Positions 54,845-64,000 of a stretch of 64,000 nucleotides of DNA are shown piece after piece (the first letter of the stretch is position 1; every line of letters starts with the position of its first letter). The position numbers were made by a program, and so were the translations under genes. The notes under the pieces are model-generated. The model was not told where the DNA came from, searched no databases, and saw only the letters and a list, made by a program, of their open reading frames with translations. The DNA is from Apostichopus japonicus (lineage: Eukaryota; Echinodermata; Holothuroidea; Aspidochirotida; Stichopodidae): positions 18,623,989-18,687,988 of the forward strand of contig NC_092572.1 in the NCBI RefSeq assembly GCF_037975245.1. The letters are read 5' to 3'.

Positions 54845-55253
54845 ATAATTTGCCTACAGGCTTCGCCCTCCCTTGGCAAATTCCTCGCTACGCGCCTGTT
54901 CGAATTTGTGACGAAAACAGCAGATATCACATCATATCAGTGAGCATGAAAATGGCGTTCCAGGATGAAAAGCCTCAAAACTGTCCGACTTGCCTAAAAA
55001 AATAACCCAAAATTTCCGCGCGCTTCGCGCGCGTTCAACGTGTTTATGTCAATATCATATAAGCAAGCATCGGTTAATACATCGCATGCCATCATGTACC
55101 GTACGGTCCGTTCAAATTGCGCAGTATACCGCGGGATGCTAATGTAAACAACGACATGTCTCATGTAGATGTATAAAAAGCATGGAGGTCCAATTATGTC
55201 AAAACTCTCTTTTACATTAGTAATGGCGAATTAGGGGCTGCACCCCCGCCGCG

Positions 55254-55638
55254 CAGTGGCGGAGCGTCCATACGGTCAGGGGGCGCATGCCCCCCCCCCC
55301 CTGACGGACTCAAATGGACTGCTGGCGCGTTTTTCAGCTCTTTACCACTTTTTACTTATTCTAGATTATTGACTTTTTTATTGCGCTCTCATCTACTTAT
55401 TGACATTTGTCACATTTTGTTCGTGTAATTTGGAGATGACACCTATTTATTCTTCGTTTATCTGCAAATTAGCCAGGCCCGGAAAAGGTCATTTCCGGCG
55501 ATCTAGGGAGTATCTTTACTCAAAAATTTTCTGTACGCTACGCGCCAACCAGTGGTGGCGCTCCGCTTAGATAGTGTTGAAAGCGCCCCTACAGACCATT
55601 CTCGCTCCTCCTGACCAATACCCCTAGCTCCGCCACTT
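55254..55638. mobile_element. hAT-like MITE, copy 2 (385 bp)
   Basis: TIRs cagtggcggagc and gctccgccactt, flanked by a perfect 8-bp duplication ccgccgcg (55246-55253, 55639-55646). Sequence closely similar to 34386-34787, with 'gtccatacggtcagggggcg' against 'gtccatatatacagtcaggg'. Confidence 0.88.
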
Positions 55639-56326
55639 CCGCCGCGCCTCCTACGCCTATGTGTATAGTGTTCGGTTTCGGAAATATCTGCTATTTTATC
55701 ATTTCCTTCAACCAAGTTTTATAATAGCCGTTATAACAGGTTTTAATATTTCTACACCAATAAATTAACTGTGTCTGAATTTTAGAAAATTTCTGACCAA
55801 CATTCTGCATCACACTTCCCTCTACTCGTGCAATTTTGACCAGTCTGTTAGGTGTTCAAGGAAGTTTTTCTATATTGGTTGTCCATAGATGAAATTTTGT
55901 ACAACATTATGGGTATGTTTTCAAGTGAGTTTATTCACGAGAAATGTGAATTTTCAAATTCGGAACAAATATGGGGCTTAAAACCTTGAAACGTGGGGCT
56001 GACGGGTATTGTTGGCCGTGACGTAGAATCACCTACAAAAGCAAAGACCCACAGGAGATGCGATCAGGTCGAACATGATGTGTGCCGGGTTGACAATCTT
56101 CAAAAAGGTTATGGATGGAAAAAAAAAACTATTAGGAAATACTTGGTTCTCAGGCAAAAAGTGTACATCTGGTTGGTCATTTCAAGCCCGAGAAGTGCCG
56201 TTTCCGGTGATCTGGGGGGTATCAAAATAAGAAATTTTCTTGTACGCTGCGCGCCAACCGATGGTGGCGCTCCGCTTAGATAGTAATTCGCGCCCCCCGG
56301 GTTTGAAAATCCTGGATACGCGCCTG

Positions 56327-56515
56327 TTTACCCTAGCCTTTGATCATCCATTCTTTACCCTACCCTGTGATCTTCCATTCTTAACCCTACCCTGTGATCT
56401 TCCATTCTTTACCCTACCCTGTGATCATCCATTCTTTTCCCTATCCTCTGGTCTTTTATTCTTTACCCTAGCCTTTGAACTTTCCAATCGTCACGCTATC
56501 CTGTTGTCCGCCATT
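56327..56515. repeat. Minisatellite, right part after the transposon
   Basis: Resumes with 'tttaccctagcctttgatca' and further 'ccattctttaccctaccctg' units, as in 49680-49909. Confidence 0.92.
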
Positions 56516-57065
56516 CAAAGCCCAACAGCAATAGGCTGTATCCAAATGTTTTGACAAGTTCGTTCAGAAATAAATTTACAAAAAAGAAAAAAAAAAACAT
56601 GAAATACCGTATCGTGTTGTTTACCTGTTTCCCCAAAAAACAAAATTACTCTGTTTCTAATATCAAATAAAAGAAAACAATAATAACTGTATAGCTTTTC
56701 TTTATAATTGTTAGCTTTAGCAACTCGAAAACAAAATGCGATGCTTGGAGAAATGCCACCATGGGAACCATTATACAAAAGTGTCAGACAGCGAAAAGGA
56801 AAAAAGGTTACTTTGTCATTCATAAAGACAAATTGATTTACCGGTTAGTACACACAGACAAAGGGGCAATGGGAACAATTGGAGGGTGCAGGGTAAAAAG
56901 GGGGTAAGTCATACTGTATTCTCATGGGGTTACTATGGATTTCCCAACAAACAATTCTTATCTTAAAAAGGTAAACTATCATGGTAAATATATGGTAAAA
57001 TTGGTAAAAATGGTAAACAAAACTGGTAAAAAAACTGGTAAAAAAAACTGGTAAAAAAATGGTAA
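56516..57065. other. Intergenic, ending in degenerate ggtaaaa repeats
   Basis: No gene. From about 56970 the sequence becomes 'actggtaaaaaa' repeats, which resume at about 57305 after the SINE-like element. Confidence 0.55.
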
Positions 57066-57297
57066 AACTATCAGTGGTTAACGCCGGTGCCTTTCAATCA
57101 TAAGGTCGCCAGTTCGAGTCAGTCCAAGATTAATGTATGTCGTTACAGACTTGTTGTCAATTCATAATCATGGACGTTAATATAAATCTAAGAAACTGAC
57201 TTCGGTCAGATTGCGGCTTTGATATGTCAATGATGGCCTCTTCGCGAGTTCCTGCTTGCAGGAGGATCAAAATACATATATACATACATACATACAA
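57066..57297 (+). mobile_element. Possible tRNA-derived SINE
   Basis: 'cagtggttaacgccggtgcc' resembles a tRNA D-arm with A box, and 'ggtcgccagttcgagtc' a B box, about 45 bases apart. A tRNA-unrelated body follows, with 'cctgcttgcagg', and a (atac)n tail at 57271-57297. No clear target duplication was found in the ggtaaaa repeats around it. Confidence 0.5.
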
Positions 57298-57849
57298 ATG
57301 TATACGGTAAAATAGGGTAAATTTATGGTAAAATGGTGGTTCAGCCTGCTGTGTTATAATGTAAACCGTAATTCTGCCATGGTATTACTATAGTAAACAT
57401 AGGGTAACTTTATGGTGTTTATATACTGTGGTATATTTACCACAAATACACCGTAATATAACCACATTAACGAAAGAGTCACACCTTGGTTAAGACTTCC
57501 AAAAGTAGGCCCACATTGGCCGCCTTGATGCCCCTGATTGCGGGAACTCATGGCACGTTTTATCACAAAATGTTAGCGTCATGGACCTAATATTGAGGAC
57601 GCCATGCAGCATATACTCACCCTAAAAACCTATTAGTGTTATTTATCATCTACAGCCACTCTGGTTACCAATTTAATTTCCTTTCCAATAGTACCCAGAG
57701 ATCCAACAGGCAGTCCCGGGATCGTTGAAGATCTGATCCTGCTCCTGGATCGCCCTAACCTATTCTACAGAATGATGTGCTCAGGACACTGACCAATTCT
57801 TCACATGCTACTAGAAAATTGCAGTAAAATGACGCATTACATACTTGGT

Positions 57850-57976
57850 CATTAGAGAATAATGCAAAACCGTGTAAAGACCATGTAAAGACCATATAAA
57901 GACCATACAAAAACCATTCAGAGACCTTATAAAGAACATACAAAGACCATACAAAGACCATACAAAGACCATACAA
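57850..57976. repeat. Short tandem repeat, unit about 11 bp
   Basis: 'gaccatacaaa' and variants (gaccatgtaaa, gaccatataaa). The minus-strand frame (MVFVWSLYGLY-like) comes from it. Confidence 0.9.
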
Positions 57977-60115
57977 TCTTTGTTATTTCCCTCTTTAGTC
58001 CAAACGGTTCATTCAGAAGTTGACTTAGAACAGCTACGCAAGGGCGGCTAAAATGTTGGCTAATCCTTGGTATTTCTTAAGCTTTGTAACCAGCTTGCTT
58101 TCTTTTTAATTCAATCATCTACCCAAAATATCGGACAGACTAACCTAAAAACACTGCGTAATTCTTGAACATAAATTGACTTGAAAAGTACCAAAATAGA
58201 CACACCATTTTCCACAGCAGTTATCATAGAATACTTTCTCAAAGTAGACATCTCATTCCTTTACACCACTCACTAGGACACATATCGATAACGAATCACG
58301 ACAACTTTCACATCTGAAATGACCAGCCTGCATCCATTTGTATCTATCCCCATCATTTGCGACTCCTTTGGATACCGCTTTTTGTTCACATTGGCACATA
58401 CCCATTACCGGAAGCAGTGACACCAATGACAGGGGAGGCACGGGTCCTCCCATTGAACCACAATAACCCATCGTAAGTATCGAGGAACGGAACTGCGGGT
58501 GCTATTTATTTATTAGCCCACTTCTGCTACCATGCTTATTTCTCAGACACTACTAATGCATTAAGCGTCACACCCATAGAGTAATGACATGCACAGTACA
58601 ATAACCTCTACCAGGCTCTCAATGTGTACTTTCCATAGACTTATTCTGTTCTGTTACTGTATAACGTAAGAATCAAAGCATGGTCAGGCCATGAAATAAA
58701 ACTTAAGTTGTACATAAATCAAGATACAAATTGGGAGAAAGAACTTTATAAACATCACTTGCTCTCTGACCAGAAGATAAACATAACGAATAAACATATG
58801 CTTGCTCAATCAAAATGATCAGCTACGCATGCCACTAAAAACTTATTTTGCACATTATTTGCATAGAAATAGGCATATAGTAAAACAAATATATATATTA
58901 TTTCACTACTACAGCACTTCAAATGTGGGAGGGGGTGATTCTAAATTTCGACATACTGCTTTAGATAGCGCAATCACCTTTACAGTAAGGCCAGAGGCGG
59001 ACCATCAATTTTGTTTGGAAGGAGGTGGTACGGCCCTTGCGTCGTGGCTGGACCAAACTCCATGTCAAGTAAAATGACTTATGACATCCATAAATTACAC
59101 GTTTTGTAACGAATTTTACAGTTTCGAGTGAAAATGTTGATTAAATGTCACCTAATGGTTCTGCGTTGTCCAAATGATGTTGAAAGAACTTGTGATGCTC
59201 GGGTAATATCAGTTTATAAAAAAAATGCGATACACGTAACAGTCAATCCTTCACCGAATTAGAGCTGACGTCATCACTCATTAAAGGAGCACTCCAGAGA
59301 GTTTGCTTATTTAAAGCTGAATATCATTAAAGCTTGAATAGTCATAGAAATATTATTAGTATTCATGTTTCACTGTTTCCTTTTGATAAACTATGACGAA
59401 CCTATGACAATTTAAACTCTCCTTACAATCATCCTTTGAAAGAGTCGAATCAGCGGGCACCTTTCCAGTCATGATTGCCAATTCTACATTATATGAACGT
59501 GTACGGTTCAGATTTTAAATTAATGTTAACACACAAGTGCACACATCTCGGCCATTGCGTGTGTATGCGTGTGTTTGTGTGTGTGGAAAGGTCCAGAAGC
59601 AATTCGAAAGGAAGGGAGGAGGTTGCGGGGGGGGGGGGTCAATGTTGTGAGAAATGCAAGAAAATTTCAATCACCACAGAGAGAGAGAAAAAAATACAGT
59701 AGAATAAATAGGTTATACAAATTAATATATTTCCCCTAATAAAGTTCCCCTAACACGTATGACACTGTCAATCAATTTCATGTGTGTCAGTATTTCATAC
59801 CTCTTTAAGTAAAAAGGTTTATGTTAAGACTGGGATATCTCATATCACAATCATGTGTCAATTTAACCTTCAAAGCAGCCAGTGTTCTTCTTACTGGGTT
59901 TATATGGTAACTAGCTACTGCAGTCATATTTACAGTAGCTCATAGTGGCATGTGTTACTAGTGAAAGAATCATTAAGCGATGGTACACACACTGCAACAT
60001 TTCACCGAGCATTCTGGCAGAGTATAGCCAATTACCAGAACAACAACTTGACATCAACAGATCAAAGTTATTATTTTTCTCCTCAAACATATACCATGTA
60101 ATCTACTTCAATTTC
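57977..60115. other. Intergenic, nothing recognised
   Basis: No splice-bounded exon, RNA gene or element was identified. A G-run lies near 59627-59637. Confidence 0.5.
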
Positions 60116-60119
60116 ACTA

Positions 60120-60485
60120 AAAAGGCTGGTTAAGAAAATGAAAGTCCAGTGGTGGAGACCCAATCTATTTCATACATAAAAGTCTGATTAAAAAAATGAA
60201 TCCAGTGGTGGAGACCAAATCTATTTCATACATAAAGGCTGGTTAGAAACTGAAAGTCCAGCGGTGAAGACCTAATCTATTTCACACATAAAAGGCTGGT
60301 TAATAAAATGAAAGTCCAGTAGTGGAGACCTAATCTATTTCATACATAAAAGGCTGGTTAGAAACTGAAAGTCCAGTGGTGTAAACCTAATGTATTCATA
60401 CATAAAATGCTGGTTGGAAACTGAAAGTCCAGCGGTGTAGACCTGATCTATTTCATGCATAAATGGCTGGTTTGAACTGAAAGCA
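60120..60485. repeat. Tandem repeat, unit about 58-60 bp
   Basis: About six copies of 'aaaggctggttagaaactga', then 'aagtccagtggtggagacc' and 'taatctatttcatacata'. Confidence 0.92.
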
Positions 60486-61954
60486 TGCAGTCTATTCTAA
60501 TCTACCCTAATCTATTCTACAGTAAAAATCGGTGGGATGATGGAAACTCAAAATTAAATAATTTTAGAGGATAGTCGGGATGAAAATATATTCTTTCATG
60601 ATGATGGAAGAGCGACATATACGAACACATCCACAACACACAAACCATTTTCGAGATTACATCGTTTAAAGCTGAGATGTTTTGTAATAGAAATGAGACT
60701 TGAAGCAGCAGGTATTGATTCAAGAGTAAGTGAGATATCATTGATGAACATAGTTAAAAATTTGTGTTTGAATTTCATTTGATAATGTATCTTCAATTTG
60801 TTTCCCATCCATATTGGGATCCATTAACATATGATTACACCGTTGTTATTGTGGGTATAGATGGATAATTTCACATCAATTGAAACAAAGTTTTGAATCC
60901 TGTCTACTCCAAGTTGAAAACCAATCAAGTGAAACAGAGATAAAACAAAACACTTTGCTGCCAGTGTGCAACTATGACATCACAACTGTTTGCCTCAAGG
61001 TCACTTTTGGTACAAATTGTGACAATTTCAACCATAAATATCTCCAAAATGTATTGTAGCAATTGCCTGACAAATTTCACTAGGAAGCTTAGTATCAATT
61101 CTTCTTTCATTACACTAAAGTATTCTGTTCTTTACTATTCTTTTAACAAGAGTTTTTCATCTATAATTGGGACATTTAATAGTCTGCTATACAATTGCCT
61201 GATACATAAATCAACTACAAGAAAATATATAAGCACATCGTTGGTATCAATAATCAATCGTTTTTCTGCATCTGGAAACAATGAAAAACTGCTGACTCAT
61301 CCATAAATTGATATTCAATTACATCATATCATCATGAATCATGTCATTTCATCTAAGCAATGTCAATCTCAATGTCAATGTCAATAAATGTAACTTTAAC
61401 ATACTTTTTATCATGGATCAATAAATTAACCAATAAAGCCTTTCCATCTTCTGTATTTCATATTTCACTCGAGCAAAGCAATATGAACCCATTAAGATGT
61501 TGTGTTGTCAGCAAATTGATGCAACATGTGACAGAGTATAATGTGTCATCATGAATAATTAGTGAACCATCATAAACAATTACTGTAGGCATGCAAACTG
61601 GCTGTATAAATAAAATGAAGCAACCTAGTTCATTTATCAGCCAGTCATTAACAATGTCATCAGTGTAAACTGTTGTATCATTAACGCACTAATCCTGCAT
61701 GTCAACGTACATTAACAACCTCAGTAATCAACACACAGTCATTGAGACATACACTACCTAAACAACAATGGGGAACAGAAACGCCCATTTATTCTTTCAA
61801 ATCGAAAGACATTTTATATAAAGTATCGACTGATATATTTGGAAGTTATACGATTACAGAAAATTGGCCGGAAAAAAATGAGCAGACCATGTAATTTTTT
61901 TTTATTACGAAGCTTAAAATACAGAGTTCATTTAAAAACAAACATAATTCTTGA
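60486..61954. other. Intergenic or downstream region, nothing recognised
   Basis: AT-rich; short frames only. Lies downstream of the minus-strand gene at the right edge. Confidence 0.5.
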
Positions 61955-61960
61955 TTTATT
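61955..61960 (-). terminator. Candidate polyadenylation signal AATAAA
   Basis: AATAAA on the minus strand about 110 bases after the TGA at 62069-62071 of the right-edge gene. Its distance suits a short 3' UTR. Confidence 0.45.
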
Positions 61961-62068
61961 GCGATAAGAATAAATGATCCAGCTCTAGAAACTCCCATCC
62001 ACCACGAATACCACCACCTGTCAATTGCAATCAAAAAACACATCACTGCTTCATGGATGATTCGGTTC

Positions 62069-62125
62069 TCAGGGAGAAGTCGACCAAGTGAGTTGACTGG
62101 TCAAAAAGTTGATGGCTTGAGGTAT
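62069..62125 (-). CDS. Terminal coding exon of the right-edge gene (partial gene)
   Basis: Acceptor TTTGTTTCAG, then 18 codons IPQAINFLTSQLTWSTSP and TGA at 62069-62071. The frame continues that of 63255-63305 (both junctions phase 0). I do not recognise the product. Confidence 0.6.
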   Translation of the reverse strand: MPQAINFLTSQLTWSTSP

Positions 62126-63254
62126 CTGAAACAAAAAGTGGAATAATCGTTCATATTTAATATTCTTTTTCTTTTCAAACATCGCCCCTATAACATATTC
62201 TCGTTGCACACATATAAGCACACTAAACCAGCAATGCAAAAATGCTTGGACGTTTTCATGATGAAACTAGCTACATCTTTCATTTTGTTCCCTTTTTAAA
62301 AATTGATTGATATTAACCCAAGTAGGTTTCTGTACCGATTGAGTCTACACCCACACACACACACACACACTCACGCAACCCCACAGTAGATATCAATAGT
62401 GTTCTGTATGGGGGGGGGGGATACCTGGAATTACTAGCTGGCTCCAATAGAGTAAGTAAGTTTGGGGACTAAAATTCTATGTATAGATAAAATCCATCTC
62501 CGACCTGCTTCCAGAACTACATTCTGCACTTATTTAACGAAACAACTTTACAGGAGAATCTATAGTGTTTCCATGTCTACAAACTCTTTAATATTACACT
62601 ACTTTAGGAGTGATATTAAAGGTGTGTTGGCTAAAGGTATACACTTTGATTACTTCATTGCAATGACTATTTTTTGACACACTTAATTCGACCTGTTAAA
62701 ACTGACTTTCTGAAAAAGGGCTCCAGTGAGTCTGAACTTTACTATTCTATGTACATCTTCATATCGCACTATTTAAGTTTGCGTTAAATTAAAGGGATAG
62801 TATAATGTAGCTCATTTATGGTCATGCGGGTGAATTCCAGATGCATTCCACTCTATTGGTACCTCTATTGGAGGAGCTACTACTGAGGGAATTGCCCGGG
62901 GTTCTCTTCCAAAGTTTGTCCCAATACATGTAGATGCACATGTTGTTAGCACGTTGCAAATGGTATATATATAGAAATTGTAGAAATTCAAAGAAAAGGA
63001 CAATTTATTCCACACTGTTTCAAAGTCTTGTGTGTGTTACAGTTGACCAAACCTTGCTATATGCAGGGAAGTGATATTTACTCTCAACAAGACTTACTTA
63101 CAATTAATCTATTGATTGAGGTCATAACAATGCAAACACTTTCAGTTCATACAAACAAGACTTACAATTAGTATATTGATTGAGGTCATACCAATACAAA
63201 CTCTTTTAGTTCATACAAACAAAATTGAAAATAGCAATAAAACTCAAACCTTAC
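62126..63254 (-). other. Intron of the right-edge gene
   Basis: Contains a (CA)n near 62350-62370, a G-run at 62410-62420 and a local duplication of 'acaagacttac' with 'aattaatctattgattgagg' near 63090 and 63160. No exon seen. Confidence 0.5.
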
Positions 63255-63305
63255 CACTTTTTTTCCGTTCCCAAGGAAAGTTTTCGCGATTGTCCTCCAG
63301 TTAAA
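63255..63305 (-). CDS. Internal coding exon of the right-edge gene
   Basis: 51 nt, phase 0-0, acceptor TTTCTTTACAG, donor GTAAGG. It encodes FNWRTIAKTFLGNGKKV. With the exons on both sides the frame reads through without a stop until 62071, which supports a true gene. Confidence 0.65.
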
Positions 63306-63976
63306 CTGTAAAGAAATCATATCAGGAAAGTAGATATTAGGTGATCCTGTATTCACGAGAGAATGTTGAAGGGAGGTAGAGGTAGGAGGTCTGGGATCTA
63401 GGTGGAGAGAGGGAGAACTATTTGGTCAGAGAAAAAGGAAGGAAAGAGTTAAGAATAGACGAACAACCAGGTGCAAGGGCTGACAAGGGTGGGAGGATTG
63501 ATAAGAAGGACCAACTGCGGGGAATGAGGAGTCACTCTCTTCCAACCCGATGTCGCTGTGACCACTCTCTTCCCAGTTGACCTAACCCAATTATCCTATG
63601 TCACAGCTACATCTCTCTCATCCCCCACACTCCACTCTGTTACTGTTACCAATCTCTTCCCACCTGACCCAACCCAAGATGACTATGTCACTGCTACATC
63701 GCGCCAATCCCCACACTCCATTCTGTTGCTGTTATCAATCTCTTCCAGGCTGACCCAAGTTCACCCAACCCCATGAATGAGCTACACCATCGCCCTCCTG
63801 CTCACCCCATTAGAGACGCTGTTAACCCTCTCTGCTGTCCTGCCTACTCATCCTAATGAATGTGCTACACTATTACCCCTCCAGCTCACAACCAGTAGAG
63901 ACACTTTTATCATGTAGTTGTCGATCAGAAACTTCCCACGATACAACTGACTATTAGAGTGAATAATTTTACTTAC
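63306..63976 (-). other. Intron of the right-edge gene
   Basis: Purine-rich (63340-63540), then C/T-rich with a repeated 'cccaacccc'/'tctcttcc' pattern, where plus-strand frames arise by chance (63545-63790). Confidence 0.5.
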
Positions 63977-64000
63977 CAGTGATTCTAAAAGCAAAGCCGC
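63977..64000 (-). CDS. Partial exon at the right edge
   Basis: 24 nt visible, ending at donor GTAAGT; in the frame of the next exon it reads AALLLESL. The exon continues beyond the window. Confidence 0.55.

Larger units (their letters stand above)
49910..56326. mobile_element. Outer DNA transposon, 6.4 kb with two elements nested inside
   Basis: Left end caggtgcgtatccagg at 49910; right end cctggatacgcgcctg ending at 56326. Flanked by tttac on both sides (49905-49909, 56327-56331). Same TIR family as 33807-35270 with one or two changes. After removing the nested elements about 1.8 kb of its own sequence remains, without a transposase. It splits a minisatellite. Confidence 0.85.

Noticed and set aside
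54567-54930. Overlapping minus-strand ORFs near the right TIR of the 4.2-kb element
   Set aside because: They cross the TIR and target duplication and show no domain; taken as chance frames.

Overview
The window is animal genomic DNA: AT-rich, intron-rich, full of microsatellites, minisatellites and nested transposons, with no operons. The dominant gene encodes a secreted protein built from hyalin-repeat (HYR) domains, EGF domains and an N-terminal Reeler domain. Large HYR genes of this kind point to a marine deuterostome. I favour an echinoderm, possibly a sea cucumber, but that is inference and not proven by any single feature.

Left and centre (361-37381, minus strand): one large gene fills the first 37 kb and leaves the window on the left. 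It starts at ATG 37381 with a signal peptide and the first half of a Reeler domain. The second Reeler half is at 30085-30325. Four HYR or HYR-like exons (27681-27908, 26913-27170, 24327-24590, 23136-23357) and two EGF exons (22224-22337, 20595-20714) follow. Then comes a tandem array of twelve 264-nt HYR exons (13282-20109, unit about 595 bp including the intron), ten more HYR exons (1502-12877) and a last EGF exon (361-474). From the third exon on, every exon carries exactly one domain, is a multiple of three long and lies in phase 1-1, so exons can be duplicated or skipped without losing frame. The array core is almost identical between copies, introns included, and shows a 1194-bp higher-order repeat. 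One array copy has an in-frame stop and weakened splice signals. Relic pieces of the array unit lie outside it near 22.6 and 23.6 kb. A second, older duplication of about 1.48 kb involves an exon pair at 7.1-10.3 kb.

Introns of this gene carry a roughly 50-bp minisatellite (10990-12090), a compound tetranucleotide tract (21109-21400), a U2-snRNA-headed retroposed element with a 12-bp target-site duplication (29148-29331), and two LINE remnants of L1/Tx1 type (32598-33806 continued at 35271-35447 on plus; about 35690-36500 on minus). The plus-strand LINE is interrupted by a 1464-bp DNA transposon, which itself holds a 402-bp MITE with an 8-bp target-site duplication.

Right part (37.4-61.9 kb): I find no convincing gene. 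It holds tandem repeats, a perfect palindrome (47303-47428) and a three-layer transposon nest (49910-56326). The outer element split a minisatellite. Inside it sit a 4.2-kb element with 31-bp terminal inverted repeats and a 9-bp target-site duplication, and a second copy of the MITE.

Right edge (62069-64000, minus strand): the last three exons of another gene enter from the right. They join in one frame and end at a TGA at 62069-62071. I do not recognise the product.
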